Shown one piece after another: positions 45,501-53,972 of a stretch of DNA of 64,000 nucleotides (the stretch's first letter is position 1; every line of letters starts with the position of its first letter). Both the position numbers and the translations under genes were made by a program. This stretch comes from Bog-473 sp963834405 (lineage in GTDB: Bacteria; Actinomycetota; Acidimicrobiia; Acidimicrobiales; RAAP-2), in the NCBI GenBank assembly GCA_963834405.1, contig CAWIBX010000007.1, forward strand, positions 372,001 to 436,000, written 5' to 3'. The notes under the pieces are model-generated. The model searched no databases, was not told where the DNA came from, and saw only the letters and a list, made by a program, of their open reading frames with translations.

Positions 45501-46676
45501 GTGGCGTCCGCGTATCAAGTGAAGCTCCTGACATCGATTCCTCCGATGACTCCGAATCACGCGGAGCTGAGTGCGTCCGATCCAGAGCCGAGCGCTCGAC
45601 GGGTGCTCTATCTCTACACCTATCCCTTCGAGCACGAGCTCGCAGCTTTTCTTGCTGGGGAGCGTCCTTCTCATGTCCTAAGGTGTGCGCCGGAGTTGAA
45701 GGGCAGGGGATACAACGTTGACTTTGTGTCCTGTCCGGCACCAATGAAGTCATGGTTTCATCGTCATCTTCGGGCTTGGTCCATCTGGTCAGCCTTTGTC
45801 GCGGCCATCGTGAGTTGGAAATATCGAAGTCACGTAACGATATTGGCGGTGCAGGAACACGTTGCGATTCCAACACTGATGCTGCGTCGACTTGGCATCG
45901 TTCGCGCCCGTGTTGTCGTCATTAATATTGCCCTACTAAAGCCGACAAATCTCAGCGGTAGGCGGCGAATTCTATGGTCCAGGCTTCTTCCAGTTGCTGC
46001 TCGAGTTGTGAGTTATACGCGCCGGCAAGCGCAAGCGGTGGACGACCACTTCCAATTGCGGGATGGAGTTAGCGTTTTCCTTCCCCTCAGCATCCAAGTC
46101 GATTGGTTTCGCCAATCGACTTGGAAGGGACTTCACGCGGACAGCGTCATCGCAACCGGCCATGCCGGTCGTGCGTACGAGACCTTGGTCGAGGCTGCAG
46201 TTGAGTTGCCAGAATGCTCGATTCGAATATTATGTTCCCAAGACAATGTCGATCGTCTTGCCAACACTCGGCCGGTCCTTCCCGCGAATGTCTCAGTAGA
46301 ACTCGGCAATCTCACGCATCGACAACTCGCGGACTCGTTGTCTGAGTCTACGTGTGCCGTACTCCCGCTTGTTGAGTCAGAATGGAGTGCTGGACAGACA
46401 ACGCTCCTTGAATTGTTTGCATGCGGCTTGCCGGTGATTGTCAGCAGAGTGGAATCCGTCGCCGACTATCTGTCCACCGAAGTGCCAACCGTCAGGCCAG
46501 AGGATTCGCACGCGCTCGCGTGCGCCATAAGGAGAGTTCTTGCCGATCCGGGCTATCAGCGCCAACTGTCAGCCGGTAATAGGGAGTGGGCCTTCCGGTT
46601 TGACAACGACAGCGTCGTGCCCCATCTAGAGGAGATTCTCTTTCCAGTCCCATCCCGAGGGGCGAGGTTGGGATAA
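45501..46676 (+). CDS. Glycosyltransferase, GT4-like (divergent)
   Basis: 391 residues from GTG 45501; an ATG at 45546 is an alternative, neither has a good ribosome binding site. RRVLYLYTYPFEHELAAFLA begins the acceptor domain. The donor domain has VIATGHAGRAYETLVEAAVE and PLVESEWSAGQTTLLELFAC with GLPVIVSRVESVADYL, the GT4 donor helix in diverged form; no clean E-x7-E. Codons use more A/T than in the genes of the first 40 kb, suggesting acquisition by transfer. A perfect 14-bp inverted repeat lies inside the gene (46093-46125). Confidence 0.82.
   Translation: MASAYQVKLLTSIPPMTPNHAELSASDPEPSARRVLYLYTYPFEHELAAFLAGERPSHVLRCAPELKGRGYNVDFVSCPAPMKSWFHRHLRAWSIWSAFVAAIVSWKYRSHVTILAVQEHVAIPTLMLRRLGIVRARVVVINIALLKPTNLSGRRRILWSRLLPVAARVVSYTRRQAQAVDDHFQLRDGVSVFLPLSIQVDWFRQSTWKGLHADSVIATGHAGRAYETLVEAAVELPECSIRILCSQDNVDRLANTRPVLPANVSVELGNLTHRQLADSLSESTCAVLPLVESEWSAGQTTLLELFACGLPVIVSRVESVADYLSTEVPTVRPEDSHALACAIRRVLADPGYQRQLSAGNREWAFRFDNDSVVPHLEEILFPVPSRGARLG
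46093..46125. repeat. Perfect 14-bp inverted repeat inside glycosyltransferase gene
   Basis: TCCAAGTCGATTGG (46093-46106) and CCAATCGACTTGGA (46112-46125) are exact reverse complements around the 5-base loop tttcg. The coding frame runs through both arms (SIQVDWFRQSTWK). A stem this long and exact within a coding sequence is unusual. Confidence 0.85.
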
Positions 46677-47056
46677 TAGGAGGACAGCTCGGCTGCGTAA
46701 AACCTAAACCATTGAGCCTTCACAATTCCCAGGGCGGTTCACTCGTCAGCATCGAACGGGGTCTACCGCCGCGGGTGGATGGTTCAGCTCACCGGTACAG
46801 GGTGGGAAATTTCAGTGATCGAGAGTGGTGAGATTCAAAAATCGCAGACAGAGTCCCTCAAAATCGCAGTTTGCATCATTTGGTCGCTCACCCGAGCGCC
46901 TGTTTGCTTGATACGGCGGGCCCGCATTTTCGTGGCGGAAGCGTCTGATCGCCCTTAGAAGGGACGTGGCTGTCACCTAGATCGTGGTGTCCGTCGTTCG
47001 GTGGGCACCGGCCTAGTGGCGACGACCAAATCCCCCCAACAGGCCTTACGGCCGGA
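46677..47056. other. Convergent intergenic stretch, no gene seen
   Basis: Lies between two convergent genes. No intact frame; GGCC-ttac-GGCC near 47042-47053 is a minimal hairpin. Confidence 0.4.
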
Positions 47057-47704
47057 TTAGGTCCGACGCACCGCTTGCTTCACTGCCCGCGCAGCGAGGG
47101 AGTGCCGACCTAGCCACGGCGTCTTGTAAAGGCCGCGACTGAAGACCCGGTCGCGAGCTGTGGGCCACGCAGCTCCCTTTCCAGCCAGGGTCACTACCAT
47201 CGCCGCCCCGCTCGCCGTGTCATAGTCGAAGACGAACTCCTTGAAGTCGTCAATCGTCCAGTGGCTGACATGGTGCTCGTGCTCGTTGTCGGCGATCTTC
47301 TGCTCGAAGAAATCCAGTGGAGTGCACACGATCACGTTACGATTCTGAGATACGAGGCGTCGTAGCAGGCCGAGAGCCGGTCCCTTCTCGATGTGCTCAA
47401 TAACGTCGCTCAGAAGCACTAGGTCATAACCGTCAATCTGGTCGATCGCCTCGAGCACGTCGGAGCGAATCAACTCATCGTAGACCCAGCCGTATAAGGG
47501 CGTCTCATACGGGAAGATCTCGACGCCGACGATGCGGGCCGTCCATGTGTCTCGATCGAGCCGACCTGGATTCCAATCAAGCTGCTCGCGTAGGAGAAAG
47601 CCCCACTTCCCGTACCCGGCACCAACGTCGACAACGCTCTGCGGTGCCAGACGTTGAATCTTGTCTTGAATCAGCGTCGTAGGGAAGTGCCAGCTGTGGG
47701 GCAT
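47057..47704 (-). CDS. Class I SAM-dependent methyltransferase
   Basis: 215 residues from ATG 47704; TTG 47764 in frame would add 20. The N-terminus MPHSWHFPTTLIQDKI leads directly into SVVDVGAGYGKWGFLLREQL (motif I). IVGVEIFPYETP gives the acidic ribose contact, GYDLVLLSDVIEHIEKGPAL is motif II, and NRNVIVCTPLDFFEQ the post-III strand. The EHHVSHWTIDDFKEF block is shared with methyltransferases of surface-glycan clusters. It is co-directional with the CmcI-like gene upstream, 313 bases away, with a degenerate repeat between them. Confidence 0.87.
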   Translation of the reverse strand: MPHSWHFPTTLIQDKIQRLAPQSVVDVGAGYGKWGFLLREQLDWNPGRLDRDTWTARIVGVEIFPYETPLYGWVYDELIRSDVLEAIDQIDGYDLVLLSDVIEHIEKGPALGLLRRLVSQNRNVIVCTPLDFFEQKIADNEHEHHVSHWTIDDFKEFVFDYDTASGAAMVVTLAGKGAAWPTARDRVFSRGLYKTPWLGRHSLAARAVKQAVRRT

Positions 47705-47815
47705 CGCGCCGAGCCTATCCCGACGAGTCTCGGGCACATCCGACACGACCAGCTTCAACGGCAACCGCTGCGGAGCGCGGCTTAGCTCCTCCGCGGGTGG
47801 GTCCGCTGCCCAGCT

Positions 47816-47912
47816 CGCCAGGCAACACTCGCAAGGTGCAGCGGCTCATTCGGGGCGAGCTAAGCGCGCGCACAACGCGCAGGGTGCCGTTTGGGTAATG
47901 GTCTACCGCCGC
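47816..47912. repeat. Direct repeat R1 flanking the CmcI-like gene
   Basis: Begins cgccaggcaacactcgc and shares the 16-base core ggctcattcggggcga (47843-47858) with R2 at 48782-48869. The match is discontinuous over about 90 bases. On the minus strand both copies read a similar peptide around SPRMSRC, so they may be the remains of a duplicated gene end. Confidence 0.6.
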
Positions 47913-48017
47913 AAACGTCAACAGGCGTCGTGCCGTAAGACTCACCGACCTTTGAGGTGCTACTCAAATCTCGGCATCTGGAGTCCACGATTGCCATCCA
48001 GGACGATCCGCTCGTGA

Positions 48018-48698
48018 TCAGACGTTCCGGCGAAGGTAGCCGTTCGGGTTCATAGTGATGAGGAACTTTTCGCGGCTCTTGTCGATGGTGAAGTCGTTGC
48101 GCTGGGGGAGGAACTCCTCGATCGCCTCCTGAGGGCCTGGGCCGAAGTCGACGTAAACCGGATGACCGTTGATGTTTCCGTCCTCCACAATCATGTAGCT
48201 GCCGGGAGTGACGAGGTCCGCGTAGAGCAGCATCTCGCGAAGCACATGCTCTCGTGAGTGGTCGGAGTCGAAGATGAACATCGTGCGCTGCCACCCTGAA
48301 GCTGCCTCCTGGACCTCCTGGACCGCCTGGAAGGTTTCGGCGCTGGTCGACGAGTCGATGCGGTATTCGATTCGCGGGTGCACAGGGCGGTCGGGATTGT
48401 CGTTGATGTCCACCGAGATAATGCGCCCCCGATCAAGACGGTCACAGATGTGGGCTAGGTAGAGCGCGCTGCCGCCGTGGTGGGTGCCTGTCTCGATGAT
48501 CAGGTCGACGGGTGTCTCGGTGAGGATCTCCTGGTAGACCCACAAGTCGAGAGGGCATTTGAGGATCTGGATGCCGTGATACCAGGTATTCTGGATGGCC
48601 GTGCGGTAGTAGACGGAGTGGAAGCTGTTGACCACCGTCTGCCTCAGACTCGGTGAGGCGATGCCCCGGACACGAGCGATGTTCTTAGAGAACTTCAT
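48018..48698 (-). CDS. Cephalosporin hydroxylase/CmcI-type methyltransferase
   Basis: 226 residues from ATG 48698. NTWYHGIQILKCPLDLWVYQ is the hallmark N-terminal block of the CmcI family (PF04989). VDLIIETGTHHGGSALYLAH is SAM motif I, IISVDINDNPDRP the following acidic strand, MFIFDSDHSREHVLREMLLY the metal-binding DSDHS region, and YMIVEDGNINGHP the next conserved loop. Despite the name, members near glycan genes act as sugar O-methyltransferases (rhamnosyl O-methyltransferase type), so this is its likely job. It is flanked by the direct repeats R1 and R2. Confidence 0.9.
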   Translation of the reverse strand: MKFSKNIARVRGIASPSLRQTVVNSFHSVYYRTAIQNTWYHGIQILKCPLDLWVYQEILTETPVDLIIETGTHHGGSALYLAHICDRLDRGRIISVDINDNPDRPVHPRIEYRIDSSTSAETFQAVQEVQEAASGWQRTMFIFDSDHSREHVLREMLLYADLVTPGSYMIVEDGNINGHPVYVDFGPGPQEAIEEFLPQRNDFTIDKSREKFLITMNPNGYLRRNV

Positions 48699-48781
48699 CC
48701 GCTAAACGATACGCACGGCCTGGAAACACAGTTTGATGCTTTGGTGCTGGAGTTCTCATTGGTTGCTTTTGGTGCCTAGCC

Positions 48782-48869
48782 CGCCAAGCAACGCTCGCTC
48801 AGGCACATCGGCTCATTCGGGGCGACGTAACCCAGGATCCCCGTCGGGAAATGGCCCACCGACCCACAC
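48782..48869. repeat. Direct repeat R2 flanking the CmcI-like gene
   Basis: Begins cgccaagcaacgctcgctc and contains the core ggctcattcggggcga (48810-48825). It lies about 966 bases from the matching position of R1. On the minus strand it reads GHFPTGILGYVAPNEPMC up to a stop, perhaps the end of a lost gene. Confidence 0.6.
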
Positions 48870-49328
48870 CTTCGACCGGGGCAGGTGTCCTGGCGACCAA
48901 GCCCTTTTGCCCGTATAGCCCCGCGCCGCCGCCTTTTTCAATCCCCCACTTTCCCAACTTTACACCTCCGGTGAACCGGGCCAATTTGGGCAAGCAGGAG
49001 TACCCCTGACCCATGAACGGCGTCGGTCTGATCGCAAGCATCTTGCTCGCAATCTTCTTCGTCTGGTTCACCTGCCTCAAGATCTCCATGGTCGCCCAAA
49101 GACTTCTGGAATGGGCAATAGTCCGGCCGGCCGGGAACTGAAGTTGGTCTATAGTAAATTTTATTGGATAGCAGTGCCTCGTACCAACGAGTAATCCTCT
49201 CTCTTGTTTGAAGTGCACATCCCTTCGTCGTATTCATTCGATTGCTTGAAGGAGGAGGATGCGGCGTCACTCGCTCAACAAGCACGGAGATGTGCGCGCC
49301 GTGTTCTTCCACTTGATCTCCGCCAGAA
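48870..49328. other. Intergenic stretch with a short membrane ORF
   Basis: Contains the small frame at 49013-49141 and an A/T-rich patch (49150-49172, tatagtaaattttattgg) that could be part of a promoter for the following glycosyltransferase operon. Nothing else is supported. Confidence 0.4.
49013..49141 (+). pseudogene. N-terminal remnant of a DoxX/MauE-like membrane protein
   Basis: 42 residues: MNGVGLIASILLAIFFVWFT and then CLKISMVAQRLLEWAIVRPA. DoxX/MauE-type proteins begin with a very similar helix followed by a Lys and an R-L-x-F-G stretch, and the positions of K, QR and the hydrophobics fit. The remaining three helices are missing, so this is either a remnant or a chance frame. Confidence 0.3.
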
Positions 49329-50243
49329 ATGACGTACGAGGCATCCTCCGACTCGCCCGGGCCTGTCGGCCGCACGGACGGCTCGCTCCCATGGCCCCCC
49401 ATGGTCGTTATCGTCGCCTACGGGAGTGAGGATCAGCTCGAAGCCTGCCTCGACACGCTCGGACCGGACTTACCTGTCGTGGTCGTTGACAATGGCGGTT
49501 CCGATCGGACGCAACGCCTCTGCAAATCTGTCGGAGCGACGTATGTGCGGCCACACACCAATATCGGTTTCGCCGCGGCCGTGAATGTAGCGCTGCGCGG
49601 TCACCGCGCCCGAGGCGTAGATGTCTTGCTGCTCAACCCCGACGCGCGCTTGCGAGTCACGGACCTGACGAGGATGCGTGACGAGCTCCACTACTCGAGT
49701 GAGCTTGCTGCCGTTGGTCCGCGGCTGGTCGATCCCGCCGGGCAGGCTCAGAAGGAGCTGTGGCCGGTTCCCTCGCCCTGGTCGGCGCTGTCCGGAGTGA
49801 TCGGCGCCGCCGACCGTCTCAGCCGCCGCCGGTTTCTGAGCGGCGCAGTGCTGCTTCTGCGAGGCGCTGCGATTGACTCGGTCGGGATCCTGGACGAGCG
49901 GTTCTTCCTTTATGCCGAGGAAAGTGACTGGCAGCTGCGCGCCTTTAAGGCCGGCTGGAGCGTCGGTCTGGCCCCGAGCGCCACGGCCGTACATCTGAGC
50001 GGCGGGACGAGCGCCGATCCCGTCCGCCGTGAGGTCCTCTTCGATGCGTCGGCCGAACTGTTCGCGCGCAAATGGTATGGCCCCTTCGGGTGGCAGATCT
50101 TCCGTGCGGCGTCGCTATTGGCAGCGCTGCGCCGGTTCGCCACGTCCGGCGACATCGAGACGCGGATGACTCAACGCAGAGCCATCGCCCATTACTGGAA
50201 GGGTCCGGTCCGGTGTGCGCAGACCCTCGAGGGGATCAATTGA
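49329..50243 (+). CDS. Glycosyltransferase family 2 (rhamnosyltransferase-like)
   Basis: 304 residues. MVVIVAYGSEDQLEACLDTL is the first GT2 strand, VVVVDNGGSDRT the nucleotide loop, NIGFAAAVNVALRGHRARGV the NxGFaaaxN motif, and VLLLNPDARL the DXD-equivalent (NPD) typical of rhamnosyl/galactofuranosyl transferases. FLSGAVLLLRGAAIDSVGIL and DERFFLYAEESDWQLRAFKA (ED motif) complete the fold. It leads a three-gene operon: its stop overlaps the start of the next GT4 by 4 bases (TTGA). Confidence 0.92.
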   Translation: MTYEASSDSPGPVGRTDGSLPWPPMVVIVAYGSEDQLEACLDTLGPDLPVVVVDNGGSDRTQRLCKSVGATYVRPHTNIGFAAAVNVALRGHRARGVDVLLLNPDARLRVTDLTRMRDELHYSSELAAVGPRLVDPAGQAQKELWPVPSPWSALSGVIGAADRLSRRRFLSGAVLLLRGAAIDSVGILDERFFLYAEESDWQLRAFKAGWSVGLAPSATAVHLSGGTSADPVRREVLFDASAELFARKWYGPFGWQIFRAASLLAALRRFATSGDIETRMTQRRAIAHYWKGPVRCAQTLEGIN

Positions 50244-51232
50244 GGATCGCCCACGTGGTGCGCTCCGACTCGTTCGCGGGTGTGGAGAGATACATCTGCA
50301 TGGTGGCGCCACGCCTGGCCGCTCGGGGGTGCGAGGTAGCGGTGATCGGAGGTGACCCCGCGCAGATGGGCCCGGTGTCCGGCGTGGTTAGGTGGAGACC
50401 CGGACTGACGACATGGCAAGTGGCGGCAGAGCTAAAGCGATTGGGCAGGCTCGATCTCGTTCATGCTCACATGACCGCTGCCGAAATAGCCGCCGTGCTG
50501 ACGAAGCCATACCATCACGCTCGGCTCGTGGCGACACTTCACTTCGCTTCGCCACGAGGCTCAGCCAGGACCGGCTCCCCGCTTCGGCTGCTAGGGCGGT
50601 TGATGGATGAGCAAATCGCAATCAGTCAATTCGTCGCGACGGCGGTCGCGGCATCGCGCGTGCTGCCCAATGGGGTGGAGGTCGCGGATCCTGGACCATC
50701 GGTACGAGATCACACCGTCCTCGTGATGCAGCGGCTTGAGGCGGAGAAGCATACGGATGTCGCTCTTCGAGCATGGTCGGCGAGCAATCTTCGTCGCAAG
50801 GGCTGGCGGCTCATGATTGCTGGACGCGGCTCGGAACTGCCAGAACTTCGGCGACTCGCCCATCATCTCGATCTTGAGGACTCGACTGATTGGCTAGGGT
50901 TCGTCGACGATCCTAGCGACTTACTATCGCGGGCGGGAATATTTCTCGCCCCAGCTCCTGCCGAACCATTTGGGCTGACCGTGGTCGAGGCGATGGCGCG
51001 AGCGACTCCAGTGGTTGCAGCAGACGGCGGAGGACATCGTGAGACCGTCGGGCCTGGCGGCTGGTTGTTTCCGGTGGACGACGTTGCGTCTTGCGCTCAC
51101 ATCTTGGACAATGTCGAGCATCGAGATCTCGCCGCTTATGGTGCGGAACTTAGGGCTCGGCAAAACGCCTTTTTTGACGTCGACGCCCACACGAATGTCT
51201 TGATGCAGATCTATGCAGAGTTGATCATGTGA
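50240..51232 (+). CDS. Glycosyltransferase family 4
   Basis: 330 residues from TTG 50240, which overlaps the stop of the upstream GT2 gene and has cgagggg before it; the open frame extends further back only inside the GT2 gene. RIAHVVRSDSFAGVERYICM is the acceptor domain start. VLVMQRLEAEKHTDVALRAW and APAPAEPFGLTVVEAMARAT (E-x7-E) mark the donor domain. RVLPNGVEV is the linker strand. Somewhat short for GT4 because of a compact N-terminal domain. Coupled to both neighbours, so all three probably build one oligosaccharide. Confidence 0.9.
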   Translation: MRIAHVVRSDSFAGVERYICMVAPRLAARGCEVAVIGGDPAQMGPVSGVVRWRPGLTTWQVAAELKRLGRLDLVHAHMTAAEIAAVLTKPYHHARLVATLHFASPRGSARTGSPLRLLGRLMDEQIAISQFVATAVAASRVLPNGVEVADPGPSVRDHTVLVMQRLEAEKHTDVALRAWSASNLRRKGWRLMIAGRGSELPELRRLAHHLDLEDSTDWLGFVDDPSDLLSRAGIFLAPAPAEPFGLTVVEAMARATPVVAADGGGHRETVGPGGWLFPVDDVASCAHILDNVEHRDLAAYGAELRARQNAFFDVDAHTNVLMQIYAELIM

Positions 51233-52377
51233 TGGCGCGCCGTCCAGCCATATTTCCCAGCGCTTTCCATCCGCAGGTCGGAGGGGTAGAGGAGCTGACG
51301 CGGCAGTTGGCTCTGGTACAGAGTCGTCGCGGGATGCATCCACTGATCGTCGCGAACCAGTGGCCTCGAAGCCTGCCGAACGTTGACCGGGTGGACGAAC
51401 TAACCGTTCGACGTCTGCCGTTTCGGACCCCGGGTTACCGCCCGCGGCATCTAGCTGGTTGGGTTACTCAGGGAGCCAAGACGCACAAACAGACAGAACT
51501 GACGCTCTTGGAGTGGCAGGCGGACGTGGTGCACATTCAATGTGTAAGCAGCAACGCTCCCTTTGCTGGCCGAGCAAGCCGGCGACTTGGCCTTCCGCTA
51601 GTGGTTTCAGCGCAAGGCGAGTTATCCATGGACGCTAACGAGCTGTTCAACCGCTCGCTGATTGCACGGTCAATGTTGCGGAAAGCGTTAGCACGCGCGA
51701 ATGTCATCACCGGTTGCTCGCACTTCGTCATCAGCGAGCTTGACCGCTTCTTTAACGGTCGCTATACGCACAAGATGAGGGTGATCCATAACGGCATCGA
51801 TCTGGCGGAGTGCGAGAGGGCCGCTCCCGAATTGCGAGCTCGACCGTATGTCCTTGGCCTAGGACGACTTGTGCCGCAAAAGGGTTATGACTCACTCATT
51901 CGTGCGTTTCGGCTGCTAGCACTAGACTTTCCCGATCACGAGTTAGTCATTGCTGGCGGCGGTCCACAGTTCGCATATTTGCGCGATCTCGCCGCGACGC
52001 TTGAGCTTGAATCCCGTGTGCACCTTCTCGGGATGGTGGATCATGACAGAGCTCTTGGCTTGATGGCCGGTGCTGCTGCGTTTGCACTGTGTTCGCGCCA
52101 CGAACCCCAAGGGATCGTTGTCTTGGAAGCAATGGCAGTTGGATCTCCCGTGGTTGCAAGCGCCGCTGGAGGGGTTCCGGAGATCGTTAATGACTCCAAT
52201 GGTTTGCTCTATCCAGTCGATGATTTCGGGGCTTTGGCTTGCAAACTGCGGGAGGTCTTGGGCGATGACACGACATCCGCACAATTGAGCCGTGCCGGTC
52301 GTGTGACCGCCATTCGATTCTCCTGGAACACACTCGCACTTGAGTACGAGGATGCGTACATCGACGCTGGCGCATGA
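51229..52377 (+). CDS. Glycosyltransferase family 4
   Basis: 382 residues; GTG 51229 overlaps the previous stop by 4 bases (GTGA), and ATG 51232 is next. IFPSAFHPQVGGVEELTRQL is the glycine-rich acceptor loop. VIHNGIDLAECERA, VLGLGRLVPQKGYDSLIRAF and CSRHEPQGIVVLEAMAVGSP with E-x7-E show the donor domain. It is third in the operon after the GT2 and GT4 genes. Codon use is A/T-richer than in the first half of the window. Confidence 0.92.
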   Translation: MMARRPAIFPSAFHPQVGGVEELTRQLALVQSRRGMHPLIVANQWPRSLPNVDRVDELTVRRLPFRTPGYRPRHLAGWVTQGAKTHKQTELTLLEWQADVVHIQCVSSNAPFAGRASRRLGLPLVVSAQGELSMDANELFNRSLIARSMLRKALARANVITGCSHFVISELDRFFNGRYTHKMRVIHNGIDLAECERAAPELRARPYVLGLGRLVPQKGYDSLIRAFRLLALDFPDHELVIAGGGPQFAYLRDLAATLELESRVHLLGMVDHDRALGLMAGAAAFALCSRHEPQGIVVLEAMAVGSPVVASAAGGVPEIVNDSNGLLYPVDDFGALACKLREVLGDDTTSAQLSRAGRVTAIRFSWNTLALEYEDAYIDAGA

Positions 52378-52575
52378 CAAACGTCCACCAGTTCAGCCCC
52401 AGGAACGAACGCGCTTTAGCTTCCAGCCTTCGTTCCGCCGATGAATTGACCCCTCCTTTTTCGACATTGCCAATACATCCCTGTTCGACGGCAAGCGGTA
52501 CGTCATCGGAGCAGCCTGCAAGGCGTAGGTCGGGAAGCGGTTCAATGACATGTTGCACGAGACGAGCAACATTGA

Positions 52576-53655
52576 ATGCCTAAATTAACCCGATCGACGG
52601 CGACGGCCTCACGCATCGCCCTGGTGCACGTCCACGTTTCGCAGCAAATGGGCCAACAGCGCTACGAGTGGGAAATCGCCCAAGCTCTCTTAGCCCTTGA
52701 CCAAGGAGCATTCCGAATTTCACCAATCTCTGTATCGGGTCTTCGATCGCATCTAAAGAGCGATATACGAGTTCCAACGGGTTTGGCGACCAACGCTCCG
52801 TTGAGCTTGCAGCGGGCGTTTATGGGTGCGCGGCTAAGGAAGTTTGATCTCGTTCACCGTATGGATCTGCGGTTACCCGCAGCGCCCGCCGAGGTTGTAA
52901 CCGTGCATGATGTAGCGCCGCTCCGATTCTCGGACGAAGGATCGCTTCCCCCACACGCTGCTGCCTCGCTACGCCGTGCTCGCGCAGTAATGGCACCATC
53001 TGCTTTCGCTGCAGACGATATCGCCGACGCACTCGGTATCGCTCGTCCAATTGTGATCCATAACGGGGTGCCCAGCGATGCATTTGCCAATGATTCGCTG
53101 GATACAATCGCTCTTCGCAAGTTTGGCATTCATGGTCGCTACCTATTGCATTGCGGTGGTGTCTCCGTTCGAAAGAATCTTCGAGGACTTCATGCTGCTT
53201 GGACGATTTTGCGAGGACAGGTCGCGGATGCTCAACTAGTCCTTGCCGGTCCTCCTGACAATCGTCGGACAAGTCTTTTTGCCGGCGACAGACGAGTGGT
53301 TATGCCCGGTCACGTCGATCGATCGACTTTACTGGGGCTCATGGGGTCGGCAACGGCGGTCGTTGTACCGTCCCTCTATGAAGGCTTTGGGTTTCCAGCG
53401 GTAGAAGCTATGGCGCGCCGCACCGCTGTTGTTGCGACGCAAGTGACAGCACTGCCGGAGATTTGCGGAGACGGAGCTCTATTTTGTGAGCCCAACGCTG
53501 AGGCCATGGCGGACGCGATGCTACGGATCCTTGATGACGACCGCTTGCGAGAACGATTGATCGTAGCCGGCTTGGCAAGGGCTGGGACCCTCACTTGGCG
53601 GGCTGCTGCCGAACAGCACCTCGCCGTTTACAAACATTGTCTCGACATTGGGTAG
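52576..53655 (+). CDS. Glycosyltransferase family 4
   Basis: 359 residues from ATG 52576, 198 bases after the previous gene. RIALVHVHVSQQMGQQRYEW, HRMDLRLPAAPAEVVTVHDV and APLRFSDEGSLP belong to the acceptor domain. YLLHCGGVSVRKNLRGLHAA and VPSLYEGFGFPAVEAMARRT (E-x7-E) to the donor domain. It resembles the mannosyltransferase group that starts with VHD. A decayed paralogue carrying the HRMDLRLP and VTVHDVAP blocks is found at 61092-61200. Confidence 0.92.
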   Translation: MPKLTRSTATASRIALVHVHVSQQMGQQRYEWEIAQALLALDQGAFRISPISVSGLRSHLKSDIRVPTGLATNAPLSLQRAFMGARLRKFDLVHRMDLRLPAAPAEVVTVHDVAPLRFSDEGSLPPHAAASLRRARAVMAPSAFAADDIADALGIARPIVIHNGVPSDAFANDSLDTIALRKFGIHGRYLLHCGGVSVRKNLRGLHAAWTILRGQVADAQLVLAGPPDNRRTSLFAGDRRVVMPGHVDRSTLLGLMGSATAVVVPSLYEGFGFPAVEAMARRTAVVATQVTALPEICGDGALFCEPNAEAMADAMLRILDDDRLRERLIVAGLARAGTLTWRAAAEQHLAVYKHCLDIG

Positions 53656-53972
53656 CATCGCCATAGCGAAGATCGCTCGCTACCGTTGAATCTTATCCGC
53701 GCGTTCTAGCAGATTGAACGCCATATGCGGCTCTTCCGGTCTAAGTACATCGGCACAGGAAGCACGACTCGCCCCATCGAATCCGAAGGCTCTTCCTCTC
53801 AGGATCGGCGCGCCTCACCACCGTGGCCTTGAGCGCATGCTCGTCGGGTGCGCCGCGGTGAGCTTCACGACCGAACTGCTAGGTGTTTTGTTGAGCACAA
53901 ACCTCTCCCCTACATAGGCCGTTGGCGTACGCACAAGAGAATGAATCCGCGACATTGGACGGGCGGGTGACA
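53656..53972. other. Convergent intergenic region, no gene seen
   Basis: 317 bases between the GT4 gene and the convergent ABC permease gene. No supported frame or terminator hairpin. Confidence 0.4.
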
